Part shown: positions 28,917 to 37,345 of the stretch, in pieces | Layout of the letters: each line of letters starts with the position of its first letter | Position numbering within the stretch: position 1 is the stretch's first letter | NCBI RefSeq assembly: GCF_028607085.1 | Contig: NZ_CP117411.1 | Span: 620,001-684,000 of the forward strand | DNA length: 64,000 nt | Direction: 5' to 3' | DNA from: Sphingomonas naphthae | Lineage (GTDB): Bacteria; Pseudomonadota; Alphaproteobacteria; Sphingomonadales; Sphingomonadaceae | Position numbers and translations under genes: made by a program | Notes under the pieces: generated by a model | The model's database searches: none | Seen by the model: only the letters and a program-made list of their open reading frames with translations | What the model was told of the DNA's origin: nothing

Positions 28917-29360
28917 ATGAAGGCGAAGAACCAGCGGCTGTGGCTGATCGGCCTCGCCGCCGTCGCAATGCTGGCGGCGGTGCTGCTCGGCATGTGGGCG
29001 CTGAAGGATCAGGCGAGCTATTTCTACACCCCCGCCGATGCGGTGCGCGACCGGGTCGAGCCCGGCCGGCAGGTGCGGCTGGGCGGCATGGTCGAAAAGG
29101 GCTCGATCGTGAAACAGGCCGACGGTGTCTCGATCCGCTTCGTCGTGACGGACGGGCAGGCGACCGTGCCGGTGCGCTTCACCGGCATCGTGCCGGACCT
29201 GTTCCGCGAGGGGTCGGGCGTGGTGGCCGAGGGGCATTTCGAGGCGGGCGGCGGCTTCGTCGCGGAAACCATCCTCGCCAAGCATGACGAACGCTACATG
29301 CCGCCGCAGGTGGCCGGCGCGATGCACAAGAGCGACAGCCTGGAGGCCGACCGGAAATGA
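28917..29360 (+). CDS. ccmE: Cytochrome c-type biogenesis heme chaperone CcmE
   Basis: A 147-residue periplasmic heme chaperone anchored by an N-terminal helix (residues 8-29). It binds heme covalently through H123 in LAKHDERYMPP; Y127 supplies the axial ligand (H-x3-Y motif). Heme is received from CcmC and handed to CcmF. The OB-fold body reads as expected (VRLGGMVEKGSIV, VPVRFTGIVPDLFREG). A normal ribosome-binding site is lacking because the upstream sequence is a repeat ending in GGAGCACGG; GGAG there may serve. It overlaps ccmF by four bases. Confidence 0.96.
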   Translation: MKAKNQRLWLIGLAAVAMLAAVLLGMWALKDQASYFYTPADAVRDRVEPGRQVRLGGMVEKGSIVKQADGVSIRFVVTDGQATVPVRFTGIVPDLFREGSGVVAEGHFEAGGGFVAETILAKHDERYMPPQVAGAMHKSDSLEADRK

Positions 29361-31264
29361 TCGCCGAGGCCGGTCTTGCCGCTCTGTGGCTGGCGGCGGC
29401 GCTCGCCGCGCTCCAGCTGGCGCTGGTAGCGCTCAGCCTGCGTGGGGCCGAGGGGCTCGACGGGCTGGTGCGCCCCGCCGCGCTGGCGCAGGGCGTGCTC
29501 GCCTGCCTCGCCTTCGGGTTGCTGATCTGGCTGTTCGTGCGGGTGGACGTGTCGGTCGCGCTGGTCGCCGCCAACGACCATAGCGCCAAGCCCTTGCTCT
29601 ATCGCTTCGCCGCGACCTGGGGGAATCACGAAGGCTCGATGCTGATGTGGGTCGCGATCCTGTCGGTCGCGGGCGGGGCGGTGGCGGTGCTGGAGAAGCG
29701 CCTGCCCGAGCGCACGTTGCTCGCCACGCTCGGCGGGCAGGCGACGATCGCCCTCGGCTTCTACGCCTTCCTGCTGTTCGCCTCGAACCCCTTCGCCCGG
29801 CTCGATCCCGCTCCGCTCGACGGCAAGGGGCTGAACCCGCTGCTGCAAGACCCCGGCCTGGCCTTCCACCCCCCGACGCTCTACATCGGCTATGTCGGCC
29901 TGTCGGTGGCCTTCTCCTTCGCGATCGGCGCGCTGGTGACGCGCGATGTCGGCCCGGCCTTCGCCCGCGCGATGCGGCCGTGGGTGCTGGGGGCGTGGAT
30001 CTTCCTGACGCTCGGCATCACCGCCGGCAGCTATTGGGCCTATTACGAGCTGGGCTGGGGCGGCTGGTGGTTCTGGGATCCCGTCGAGAATGCCAGCCTG
30101 ATGCCATGGCTGGCCGCCACCGCTTTGCTTCATTCGGTGACGGTGCTGGCGACCCGCGACGGTCTGCGCGCCTGGACGGTGATGCTGGCGGTCGTCGCTT
30201 TCTCGATGAGCATGGTCGGCACCTTCCTCGTCCGATCGGGCATCCTGACGAGCGTCCACAGCTTCGCGGTCGATCCCCGGCGCGGCGCCTTCATCCTCAT
30301 CCTGCTGGCGCTCTACATCGGCGGCGCGCTGGCGCTGTTCGGCGCGCGGGTGGGCACCGTTAAGGAGGGCAGCCGCTTCGATCCGGTTAGCCGTGAAGGC
30401 GCGCTGGTCGTCAACAATCTGCTGCTCACGGTGGTGCTGGGCCTCGTGCTGATGGGCACGCTCTATCCGCTGGTGGTCGAGAGTTTCGGCGGGCGCATCT
30501 CGGTCGGCCCGCCTTACTTCAACGCCGTGGCCGGGCCGATCGCGCTGATCCTGATGCTGCTGATGGCGGTCGGGCCGATGGTGCGCTGGCGGCGCGACAG
30601 CGCGCGCGCCGTGCTCGGCCGGGTGGTCGTGCCTGCCGCCGTGCTGGTCGTGGCACTGGTTGCCAGCTTCCTCCTCGCCCCCCGCATCGGCTGGATGCCG
30701 CGCCTCGGCCTCGTCGTCGCGGCGGGTGTGGGGCTGGGAAGCCTGGCGCCGCTCTGGGGGCGCAACCTGCTGCGCACGCCGCTCTTCACCTGGGGCATGG
30801 TCGTCGCCCATTTCGGGCTGGCGGTGAGTCTCGCCGGCATGGCGTCCGACAGCGCCTTCACCGTCGAGCGGCTGTCGGCCACGGCGGTGGGCGGCAGCGA
30901 GCGGGTCGGGCCGTTCACCGTGCGCCTCGACGGGGTCGAGCCGACCTTCGGGCCGAACTGGCAGGCGATCGAGGGCAGCGTCACCGCCACGCGCGGCGGC
31001 ACCAGCTTCGCGATGCGCCCGCAGGCCCGCGCCTTCTGGTCGCCGCCGACCGAGACGAGCGAGGCGGCGATCCGCACGATGCTGGACGGGCAGCTGTACG
31101 TCGTCCTCGGCAAGCAGGTCGATGAGACGCGCTGGCAGATGCGACTGTGGTGGAAGCCGTTCGTCACCTTCATTTGGCTCGGCGGCGCGCTAGTCGCGCT
31201 GGGCGGCGCGCTGTCGCTGATCGGCCGCGTCCGGCGCGAGCGGAGGGCGACGCAATGGGATTGA
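29357..31264 (+). CDS. ccmF: Heme lyase subunit CcmF
   Basis: A 635-residue multi-helix membrane protein of the cytochrome c synthetase complex; with CcmH it attaches heme to the CXXCH cysteines of apocytochromes. The WWD domain is plain near residues 233-247 (GWGGWWFWDPVENAS). Conserved histidine regions appear in NDHSAKPLLYRFAATWGNHE and ATALLHSVTVL. About 14 to 15 hydrophobic helices are expected. Start and stop both overlap neighbours (ATGA with ccmE, ten bases with ccmG), so the operon is tightly coupled. Confidence 0.97.
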   Translation: MIAEAGLAALWLAAALAALQLALVALSLRGAEGLDGLVRPAALAQGVLACLAFGLLIWLFVRVDVSVALVAANDHSAKPLLYRFAATWGNHEGSMLMWVAILSVAGGAVAVLEKRLPERTLLATLGGQATIALGFYAFLLFASNPFARLDPAPLDGKGLNPLLQDPGLAFHPPTLYIGYVGLSVAFSFAIGALVTRDVGPAFARAMRPWVLGAWIFLTLGITAGSYWAYYELGWGGWWFWDPVENASLMPWLAATALLHSVTVLATRDGLRAWTVMLAVVAFSMSMVGTFLVRSGILTSVHSFAVDPRRGAFILILLALYIGGALALFGARVGTVKEGSRFDPVSREGALVVNNLLLTVVLGLVLMGTLYPLVVESFGGRISVGPPYFNAVAGPIALILMLLMAVGPMVRWRRDSARAVLGRVVVPAAVLVVALVASFLLAPRIGWMPRLGLVVAAGVGLGSLAPLWGRNLLRTPLFTWGMVVAHFGLAVSLAGMASDSAFTVERLSATAVGGSERVGPFTVRLDGVEPTFGPNWQAIEGSVTATRGGTSFAMRPQARAFWSPPTETSEAAIRTMLDGQLYVVLGKQVDETRWQMRLWWKPFVTFIWLGGALVALGGALSLIGRVRRERRATQWD

Positions 31265-31788
31265 AGCGCCGCCTGCTGATCTGGCTGCCTTTGTTCGCCG
31301 CCGCGATCCTGCTGTCGCTGTTCGCGCATGGCCTGCGGAAAGAGCCGGGCGGGCCGATCGCGTCGCACCTCGTCGGCAAGCCGCTGCCCTCCTTCACTTT
31401 GCCGCCCGCCGCGCCCGGCATCCCCGGCCTGTCGAGCGGCGACATGAAGGGCCGTGCCTATATCCTCAACATCTTCGCCAGCTGGTGCGTGCCCTGCGCG
31501 GTCGAGGCGCCGCAACTGGCCGCGCTGAAGCGGGCCGGCGTGCCAATCGTCGCGGTCGCGGTGCGCGACAAGCCCGCCGACGTGGCCGACTTCCTCGCCC
31601 GCTACGGCAATCCCTACATCCGCATCGGCAGCGACGCGGCGAGCCAGCTCCAGATCACGCTCGGCTCGTCGGGCGTGCCCGAGAGTTTCGTGATCGGCGC
31701 GGACGGCATCATCCGCCACCAGCATATGGGCGAAATCCGCGCCGACGACGTGCCGAGCCTCGTCGCGGCGGTGGGTGCGGCGCGATGA
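31255..31788 (+). CDS. ccmG: Thiol:disulfide interchange protein CcmG (DsbE)
   Basis: A 177-residue membrane-anchored thioredoxin-fold protein that keeps apocytochrome cysteines reduced. The active site is W-C78-V-P-C81 in NIFASWCVPCAVEAP, where the acidic/proline surroundings are typical of DsbE. One N-terminal helix (residues 6-25) anchors it with the domain in the periplasm. The cis-proline loop is SSGVPESFVI. Its start lies inside the end of ccmF, and its stop overlaps ccmH by four bases. Confidence 0.96.
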   Translation: MGLKRRLLIWLPLFAAAILLSLFAHGLRKEPGGPIASHLVGKPLPSFTLPPAAPGIPGLSSGDMKGRAYILNIFASWCVPCAVEAPQLAALKRAGVPIVAVAVRDKPADVADFLARYGNPYIRIGSDAASQLQITLGSSGVPESFVIGADGIIRHQHMGEIRADDVPSLVAAVGAAR

Positions 31789-32189
31789 GGTCCGCGATCC
31801 TCCTCGCGGGGCTATTGGCCGGGGCGGCGCTGGCCGACAGCAACCTGCCGCCCGCGCCGCTCGCCAACACGCAGCTGCCCAACCCCGCGCAGGAAGCCCA
31901 GGCCCGCGCGCTGATGGAGAGCCTGCGCTGCCTCGTCTGCCAGGGCCAGTCGATCGCCGACAGCGATGCCGAGATGGCCGGCGACATGCGCGCGCTCGTC
32001 CGCCAGCGCATCCAGGCGGGCGAGGCGCCCGAATCGGTGCGCGCCTTCCTCGTCAGCCGCTATGGCGATTGGGTGAGCTTCACGCCCCCGGTCGGCGGCG
32101 CCGGCTGGCCCTTGTGGATCGCGCCGATCGCGTTGCTGCTGGCGGGCGTCTGGCTGCTGCGCGGCCGCTTCAAGGGGCACCGGCGATGA
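31785..32189 (+). CDS. ccmH: Cytochrome c maturation protein CcmH (CcmL type)
   Basis: A 134-residue periplasmic protein with a signal peptide (MRSAILLAGLLAGAALA) and a C-terminal membrane helix (WPLWIAPIALLLAGVWLL). The redox motif is C49-L-V-C52 in SLRCLVCQGQSIADS, matching the LRCxxC signature. It partners CcmG in reducing apocytochrome c and joins the CcmF heme lyase complex. This is the short form; the C-terminal TPR half of fused CcmH proteins is supplied here by the next gene. Confidence 0.95.
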   Translation: MRSAILLAGLLAGAALADSNLPPAPLANTQLPNPAQEAQARALMESLRCLVCQGQSIADSDAEMAGDMRALVRQRIQAGEAPESVRAFLVSRYGDWVSFTPPVGGAGWPLWIAPIALLLAGVWLLRGRFKGHRR

Positions 32190-32815
32190 TCGGCTGGCTG
32201 ATCTTCCTGATCCTCGGCGCGCTCGTGCTGGCGGCGCTGTGGCGATTCGGCGGGGCCGGGCGCGCCGGCACCGAACTGGTGCTGGCGGCGCTGCTGGTCG
32301 CGGCGGCGGGCTATGCGTGGCAGGGCAGCCCAGGCCAGCCCGGCAGTCTGCCCCGCGAACGGCCGATGGCGCTGAAGGGCGAGGATGCCTTCACCCTCCA
32401 GCGCGAACAGCTCGGCTTCGCCAGCGTCGGCGGCGCGGCGGACGTGCTGGCCGCGTCCGACACGCTCTACCGCCAGCGGCTGGGCGATTACGCGATCGCC
32501 CAGCTCCGCGCCGCGCTCAATCGCGCGCCCGGCGATCCCGAATTGCTGACCGGTCTGGGACAGGCGCTGGTGCGTCAATCGGAGGGCGTGGTGACCCCGG
32601 CGGCGAAACTCGCCTTCGATCGCGCCCGCACGGCGGCCCCCAGGAACCCCGGCCCGCCTTACTTCCTCGCCATGGCCTATGCCCAGCAGGGTGACCTCGA
32701 CAGCGCCGAACGCCTGTGGCGCGACCAGCTTCGAACCACGCCGGAGGATGCGCCTTACTTCCCGTTGGTCCTGCGCAACCTTCTGATCGTGAAGGCGACC
32801 CGCGAGGCGCGCTAG
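32186..32815 (+). CDS. ccmI: TPR-containing cytochrome c biogenesis protein (CcmI-like)
   Basis: A 209-residue protein: two membrane helices at the N-terminus (about 2-19 and 28-45), a loop, then a periplasmic TPR segment (about 90-190) with repeats such as LLTGLGQALVRQ and GPPYFLAMAYAQQGDLDSAERLWRDQL. CcmI proteins chaperone apocytochrome c to the CcmFH lyase through TPRs. This one is short compared with CcmI proteins of 350-450 residues, so it may be a minimal form. The stop TAG is three bases before an IS630-type element. Confidence 0.85.
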   Translation: MIGWLIFLILGALVLAALWRFGGAGRAGTELVLAALLVAAAGYAWQGSPGQPGSLPRERPMALKGEDAFTLQREQLGFASVGGAADVLAASDTLYRQRLGDYAIAQLRAALNRAPGDPELLTGLGQALVRQSEGVVTPAAKLAFDRARTAAPRNPGPPYFLAMAYAQQGDLDSAERLWRDQLRTTPEDAPYFPLVLRNLLIVKATREAR

Positions 32816-32910
32816 GCTAGAGCGTGCTGCGGATAGATTGAATCGATTGGGGATTCCCGACGGTCGCTGGATGTGATTCAAGCTGCTGGCTGGCGAGGAG
32901 GTCAGTCAGA

Positions 32911-33291
32911 ATGGCACGAGCCTATTCGCAAGATTTGAGGGACCGGGTGATCGATGCGGTGCTGCGTGGCGGAGAGAGCCGGCGGTCTGCGTCGCGGCGC
33001 TTCGGGGTAAGCGAGGCCTCGGCGATCAAATGGGTGCAGCGGGTCGAGCGGCTGGGTGACCGGCGGTGCGCCGGCACTGGCGGGCACCGTCCCTCGAAGG
33101 TGAAGCCGGAGCGCGACTGGTTGCTGGCGACGATCGCGGAGGAGCCCGACATCACACTGGCGGCCCTGTCGGCCCGGCTACTGGCCGAGCGCGGCGTACG
33201 GGCGGACACCGGCATGCTGTCGCGCTTCTTCACCGGCGAAGGCATCAGCTTCAAAAAAAACCGTGCTGCCCAGCGAGCAGGACCGGCGTGA
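32911..33291 (+). CDS. IS630-type transposase, N-terminal part (helix-turn-helix)
   Basis: A 126-residue frame with a homeodomain-like DNA-binding region: [20 protein letters not shown] followed by [13 protein letters not shown]. It continues to [10 protein letters not shown] at residue 116, where a run of eight As (33253-33260) ends the match to IS630 proteins; the residues after it ([10 protein letters not shown]) are out of frame. The expected continuation [10 protein letters not shown] lies one base shifted in the next frame. Confidence 0.85.
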   Translation: MARAYSQDLRDRVIDAVLRGGESRRSASRRFGVSEASAIKWVQRVERLGDRRCAGTGGHRPSKVKPERDWLLATIAEEPDITLAALSARLLAERGVRADTGMLSRFFTGEGISFKKNRAAQRAGPA

Positions 33292-33859
33292 CGTTGCCCG
33301 CCGGCGGGCGAGCTGGAAACGGTATCAGGGCAAGCTCGATCCCCGGCGGCTGGTCTTTATCGACGAGACCTGGGCCAAGACCAACATGACGCGCACCCAT
33401 GGGCGTTGTCGGCGCGGGGAGCGTCTCCATGCCAAGGTGCCGCATGGCCACTGGAAGACGCTGACTTTCCTGGCGGCGCTCCGCCACGACCGGATCGATG
33501 CACCTGCGGTGATCGATGGCCCGATCAACGGCAAAAGCTTCCTCGCCTACGTCGAGCAAATCCTCATCCCGACGCTTGGCCCCGGCGACATCGTCATCCT
33601 CGACAATCTCGGCAGCCACAAAGGTGAGGCTGTGCGCAGCGCCATCCGGGCCGCAGGTGCAAGGCTACTGTTCCTTCCGCCCTACAGCCCAGACCTCAAC
33701 CCGATCGAGCAGGTCTTCGCCAAGCTCAAGACGCTCCTCCGCAAGGCCGCAGAGCGCACTGTCGAAACCACATGGCGACGCATCGGATCGCTCCTCGACG
33801 CCTTCTACCCGTCCGAATGCGCCAATTACCTCGTCAACTCCGGCTATGCTTCAATCTAA
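33263..33859 (+). CDS. IS630-type transposase, C-terminal catalytic part (DDE)
   Basis: A 198-residue frame carrying the whole catalytic domain: the first Asp in LVFIDETW, the second in [13 protein letters not shown], and the Glu in [19 protein letters not shown] 33263 is only the first start-like codon; the natural product is most likely a fusion of about 315 residues with the upstream frame. Seven As in the slippery run would give one intact reading frame, whereas the sequence here has eight. The stop TAA lies within the right terminal repeat. Confidence 0.85.
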   Translation: MLPSEQDRRDVARRRASWKRYQGKLDPRRLVFIDETWAKTNMTRTHGRCRRGERLHAKVPHGHWKTLTFLAALRHDRIDAPAVIDGPINGKSFLAYVEQILIPTLGPGDIVILDNLGSHKGEAVRSAIRAAGARLLFLPPYSPDLNPIEQVFAKLKTLLRKAAERTVETTWRRIGSLLDAFYPSECANYLVNSGYASI

Positions 33860-33871
33860 TAACAGAATGCT

Positions 33872-34312
33872 CTAGGCGGCGGGTGGCGGCGCGGGCTGGC
33901 CTTCCACCATCGGCAGGGACGGATCGATCGTGACCCACGAGGGGGCGGACGCCGTCCAGATCGTCATCTGCGGGGCGATCACTTCCATGTCGTCGAACGA
34001 TCCGATCCGCACGAACATCTGGTGCGGGCGCACCACCGCGCCGCTGAACAAGGGTGTGCCGCAGGCGGGGCAGAAGCCGCGCCGCATCACATTGCCGCTG
34101 TCCGCCACGCTTTCATACCAGGTCACGTCGCCGGTCACGGTGAGCGTGTCGGTGGCGAAGCCGGCGTTGGCGATGCCGCCGCCGCCGCCGAAATATTGGC
34201 AGTCGCGGCACTGGCAGGCGCGCGCCGCGAAGGGCGGCGCCGCCGATCGCCAGCGCACCGCGCCGCACAGGCATCCGCCCGTGACCGGCATGACGGCCGG
34301 CCCGTCGCTCAC
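33872..34312 (-). CDS. GFA (glutathione-dependent formaldehyde-activating) family protein
   Basis: A 146-residue zinc-binding protein of the GFA/CENP-V fold. Metal-binding cysteines are C14 and C16 (GGCLCGAV), C33, C35 and C38 (ACQCRDC), and C81 and C84 (CPACGTPLF). The founding member was proposed to speed glutathione-formaldehyde adduct formation; most relatives, including this one, have no proven substrate. GTG 34312 overlaps the purQ stop (GTGA), so I prefer it to ATG 34291. Its stop TAG uses the TA duplicated by the neighbouring IS630 element, and the same stop would exist without the insertion. Confidence 0.87.
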   Translation of the reverse strand: MSDGPAVMPVTGGCLCGAVRWRSAAPPFAARACQCRDCQYFGGGGGIANAGFATDTLTVTGDVTWYESVADSGNVMRRGFCPACGTPLFSGAVVRPHQMFVRIGSFDDMEVIAPQMTIWTASAPSWVTIDPSLPMVEGQPAPPPAA

Positions 34313-34977
34313 GCCATCACCGTTTCGAGCAGGCCCTCGAACAGGCGACGGCCGTCGCTGCGGCCGTGCGCCGGCTCGATCACCCGCTCGGGGTGCGGCA
34401 TCAGCCCCAGCACGTTGCCGGCATCGTTGAGCACGCCGGCGATGCCGCGCGCCGATCCGTTGACGGGCTCGGCATAGCGGAAGGCGACCCGGCCCTCGCC
34501 CTCGATCCGGTCGAGCGTGGCGGCGTCGGCGGTGTAATTGCCGTCGTGGTGGGCGACGGGGATGTGGATCGTCTCGCCGGCGGCGTAGCGGCTGGTGAAG
34601 GCCGATTGCGCGTTCTCGACCGTCAGCGCCACATCGCGGCAGACGAACGAGAGGCCGGCGTTGCGCATCAGCGCGCCGGGCAGCAGCCCCGCCTCGGTCA
34701 GCACCTGGAAGCCGTTGCACACGCCCAGTACCGGCACGCCGCGCGCCGCCGCATCGGCCACGGCGCGCATCACCGGGCTGCGCGCGGCCATCGCGCCCGA
34801 CCGGAGATAATCGCCATAGGAGAAACCGCCCGGCACCGCGATCAGATCGAGCCCGTCGGGCAGGCTGGTTTCGCGATGCCACAGCATCACCGGATCGACG
34901 CTCGAGACCTCGCGGATGGCGACGGCGAGGTCGCGATCGCAGTTGGAGCCCGGAAAGACGAGGACGGCCGCCTTCAC
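34309..34977 (-). CDS. purQ: Phosphoribosylformylglycinamidine synthase subunit PurQ
   Basis: A 222-residue class I glutamine amidotransferase supplying ammonia to PurL for the fourth step of purine synthesis. The catalytic triad is C87 (LGVCNGFQ), H195 and E197 (MPHPERV); the N-terminal [10 protein letters not shown] is characteristic of PurQ. The start is GTG 34977, overlapping the purS stop by four bases (GTGA). PurL, the synthase itself, is not in the window. Being followed by a GFA gene in the same transcript is an odd but tight arrangement. Confidence 0.97.
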   Translation of the reverse strand: MKAAVLVFPGSNCDRDLAVAIREVSSVDPVMLWHRETSLPDGLDLIAVPGGFSYGDYLRSGAMAARSPVMRAVADAAARGVPVLGVCNGFQVLTEAGLLPGALMRNAGLSFVCRDVALTVENAQSAFTSRYAAGETIHIPVAHHDGNYTADAATLDRIEGEGRVAFRYAEPVNGSARGIAGVLNDAGNVLGLMPHPERVIEPAHGRSDGRRLFEGLLETVMA

Positions 34978-35210
34978 GGCTCCACCTGCTCGATCCGGTA
35001 ATTTTCGATCACGGTGTTGGCCAGCAGCTTGCGGCACATGCCGTCGATGTCCTCGGGGGAGGTGCCGTCGGCCAGCTCCAGCTCGATCAGCTTGCCGACC
35101 CGCACGTCGGCGACGCCCGCAAAGCCCAGGCCGTCCAGCGCATGGTGCACCGCCTTGCCCTGCGGATCGAGCACGCCGTTCTTCAGCGTGACATAGATGC
35201 GAGCCTTCAT
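34974..35210 (-). CDS. purS: Phosphoribosylformylglycinamidine synthase subunit PurS
   Basis: A 78-residue small subunit that bridges PurQ and PurL in the three-component FGAM synthase. It shows the usual [20 protein letters not shown] start and the central [11 protein letters not shown] strand. It is the first gene of the minus-strand purS-purQ-GFA operon; its promoter must lie in 35211-35323, shared with the divergent HAD gene. Confidence 0.97.
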   Translation of the reverse strand: MKARIYVTLKNGVLDPQGKAVHHALDGLGFAGVADVRVGKLIELELADGTSPEDIDGMCRKLLANTVIENYRIEQVEP

Positions 35211-35323
35211 GCGTGTGCGCTCCTTCGGGGGCGGGTGTTGCGGCGCCCTATGCCCAAGGGCGGGGGCGGGGGCAAGGTGTCGGAGGCTTTGCGCGGCGGG
35301 CGAATCCCTCTATTCCGGCCCCC

Positions 35324-36028
35324 ATGTCCATCACCCTCATCGGCCTCGATGCCGACGACACGCTCTGGCACAACGAGACCATCTTCCGGATGACGCAGGC
35401 GCGCTTCGCCGATCTGCTGAAGGACCATGGCGATCCGGCGGTGATCGAGGAGCATCTCGTCACGGTCGAGCGGCGCAACCTGGCGATCTACGGCTATGGC
35501 GCCAAGGGCTTCACGCTCTCGATGATGGAGACCGCGCTCGAACTGTCCGAAGGGCGCGTGCCGAGCAAGGTGCTGGCCGAGATCCTCGCCGCCGGGCGCG
35601 AGATGATGGCGCATCCGATCGAGCCGCTGCCGGGCGTGGAAGAGGCGCTGGCGGTGCTGGCCGATCAGGCGCGGCTGATCCTCATCACCAAGGGCGACCT
35701 GTTCCACCAAGAGCAGAAGCTGGCCGCCTCGGGCCTCGGCCGCCATTTCCACGGGGTGGAGATCGTCAGCGAAAAGACCCCCGAATGCTACACCCACGCC
35801 TTCCGCCGCCACGGCGGGGACGTGGCGCAGGCCGTGATGGCGGGCAATTCGGTGAAATCCGACGTGATCCCCGCGCTCACGGCCGGCGCCTGGGCCGCGC
35901 TGGTGCCCTATCCGCTCGTCTGGAGGCACGAAGCCGCCGACGCGCCCGCCGACCACCCGCGCTACCGCGAACTGGAAACGCTGGCGGATTTGCCCGGCTG
36001 GGTGGCGGAGATCCGCGCGGCGGCGTGA
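35324..36028 (+). CDS. HAD-superfamily hydrolase
   Basis: A 234-residue haloacid-dehalogenase-like phosphatase. Motif I is D9-A-D11-D-T (LIGLDADDTLWHN), motif II is in LILITKGD, the motif III lysine in SEKTPECY, and motif IV in VMAGNSVKSDVIPALTAG (the usual G-D-x-x-x-D reads G-N-S-x-x-S-D). The helical cap between residues 17 and 95 fits the C1 class. The substrate is unknown; YjjG-like nucleotidases and phosphoglycolate phosphatases are relatives by fold. ATG 35324 has no strong ribosome-binding site. It is probably a single-gene unit, divergent from purS. Confidence 0.88.
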   Translation: MSITLIGLDADDTLWHNETIFRMTQARFADLLKDHGDPAVIEEHLVTVERRNLAIYGYGAKGFTLSMMETALELSEGRVPSKVLAEILAAGREMMAHPIEPLPGVEEALAVLADQARLILITKGDLFHQEQKLAASGLGRHFHGVEIVSEKTPECYTHAFRRHGGDVAQAVMAGNSVKSDVIPALTAGAWAALVPYPLVWRHEAADAPADHPRYRELETLADLPGWVAEIRAAA

Positions 36029-36055
36029 GGCGGCGACTCGCGAACGTCGTTAGTT

Positions 36056-36152
36056 CCCGTCATGCCGGATTTGTTCCGGCATCCACCTCACCGAACGCGC
36101 AGGCCGATGCGCTAGTGGCACGGTGGACCCCGGAACAGGTCCGGGGTGACGG
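36056..36152. repeat. Inverted-repeat element (CGTCATGCCGGA type)
   Basis: The left arm GTCATGCCGGATTTGTTCCG runs on to GCATCCACC (to 36087), and the right arm GGTGGACCCCGGAACAGGTC runs on to CGGGGTGACGG (36122-36152), pairing with several mismatches. It sits between the convergent HAD and glutathione transferase genes. A second member lies at 46736-46827. Confidence 0.65.
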
Positions 36153-36188
36153 CTCTCAAGTATGAGCTGGTACGCGTCAAAGCCTCGC

Positions 36189-36848
36189 TCAGCCGCCACC
36201 CAGCCCCGCCGCATCCGCCGCCGCGAAATGCGCGATCTGATCGGCATGGGCCTTCGCGAAGGCCGGGCGGGCGGTGGCGCGGGTCATGTAGGCGCGAGCG
36301 GTGGGGAAGGGGGTGAGGCCCCCCAGCCGATCGACGAGGCGCAGCACGTCGGCCATCAGGATGTCGGCGATGGAGAAGGGGCCGGCGAGCCATTCGCGGG
36401 CGACGAGTATCGCCTCAAGATGCGCCAGCCGCTTGGTGAGGAAGCCGTCGAGCTGCTTCCAGGCAGTGGTGTCCTCCTTCTCGCCCGAGAATTTCAGGAT
36501 CGACCAGGGCAGGCTGGCCATCTCGACCGAATTGAGCGCCGCGAACAGCCATTCGATCGCGGTGGCGCGCGTGGCCGAATCGGTGGGCAGCAGCGTGTCG
36601 CTCCGCTCGCCCAGATGCAGCAGGATCGCGCCGCTCTCGAAGATGGAGAGGTCGCCGTCGGTAAGCCACGGCACCTGCGCGAACGGCTGGTGGGCGAGAT
36701 GCGCCGCGCCGCGATCGCCAAAGGGCGTGGTCGCCACACGATACGGCAGGCCCGCTTCCTCCAGCGCCCAGCGCACCCGCAGATCGCGGACGTAGCCGCG
36801 CGGCGGGTGAGGCACCCAATCGAAGGTGGTGAGGATCAGATCGGGCAT
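36189..36848 (-). CDS. Glutathione S-transferase family protein
   Basis: A 219-residue GST: thioredoxin-like N-terminal half with the cis-proline and glutathione-binding loop (AQVPWLTDGDLSIFESGAIL, about 55-74), then an all-helical C-terminal half (about 95-215) with the conserved GPFSIADILMADVL motif. Physiological substrates cannot be told from sequence. ATG 36848 follows a GGGAGA ribosome-binding site on the minus strand and is preferred to an ATG 15 codons earlier. It seems to be transcribed alone. Confidence 0.92.
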   Translation of the reverse strand: MPDLILTTFDWVPHPPRGYVRDLRVRWALEEAGLPYRVATTPFGDRGAAHLAHQPFAQVPWLTDGDLSIFESGAILLHLGERSDTLLPTDSATRATAIEWLFAALNSVEMASLPWSILKFSGEKEDTTAWKQLDGFLTKRLAHLEAILVAREWLAGPFSIADILMADVLRLVDRLGGLTPFPTARAYMTRATARPAFAKAHADQIAHFAAADAAGLGGG

Positions 36849-36927
36849 ATGCGGTCTCCCGTGCGTGGTCGGGGAAACGCGGGGCGGAGGCAACGGTGCC
36901 CGGCCCCCGCGTGCGTCCGCGGAACAG

Positions 36928-37275
36928 TCACGCCACCGTCGCGCGCGCCTTGGCGGTGAGGGCGGCCAGTTCCCCGAACAGCGCGTCGTCGATCGTCTTG
37001 AAGTTGAAGCAGGTCTTGCCCTGTCGTCGCTTGGCCAGCGGCTCGGACAGGCCCTCGGCGAGCGTCGGCTGATCGTAGAGCGGGATCAGGTGGTAGGCCA
37101 CATAGCTCTTCTTGATGGTCACCGTGCCGAACCAGCCGGGTTGGTTCGTCCTGGCATCAATGGCGTGGGTGCGCACGACGAGGTCACCGGCCTCGTCACG
37201 GGTGACGTTCTGGTCTCCGGCCGATGCCAGCATGATCGCGCGCAGGCGCCCGTGAACCGCTTCGTAATCCCCCAT
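36928..37275 (-). CDS. DUF1801/YdhG-like small protein
   Basis: A 115-residue protein. VTIKKSYVAYHLIPLYDQP and LAKRRQGKTCFNFKTIDD are typical of the family, which adopts a compact alpha/beta fold of unknown biochemical role. No signal peptide or membrane segment is seen. The start MGDYEAVHGRL is a common family start, with GAGGG upstream. It lies 79 bases after the preceding glutathione transferase in genomic order but is transcribed before it; co-transcription is possible. Confidence 0.75.
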   Translation of the reverse strand: MGDYEAVHGRLRAIMLASAGDQNVTRDEAGDLVVRTHAIDARTNQPGWFGTVTIKKSYVAYHLIPLYDQPTLAEGLSEPLAKRRQGKTCFNFKTIDDALFGELAALTAKARATVA

Positions 37276-37345
37276 GATAGACCCTCCCTCACGAGCGGCA
37301 GGGCATCATATCGGCGCGGCGGGGTCAACGGCCGCGCGAGACCCG

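Larger units (their letters stand above)
32820..33872 (+). mobile_element. IS630-family insertion sequence, 1053 bp
   Basis: The ends are terminal inverted repeats: GAGCGTGCTGCGGATAGATT (then GAA) on the left and the right end read inward GAGCATTCTGTTATTAGATT (then GAA), 17 of 23 bases identical. It contains one transposase coding region in two frames. It inserted in the short gap between ccmI and the convergent GFA gene without damaging either. It is the only insertion sequence seen in the window. Confidence 0.92.
32818..33874. repeat. TA target-site duplication flanking the IS630-type element
   Basis: TA at 32818-32819 and TA at 33873-33874, each within CTAG, bracket the element. IS630 family transposases insert at TA and duplicate it. 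Removing the element and one TA would restore a continuous CGCTAGGC-TA-GGCGGC. Confidence 0.85.
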
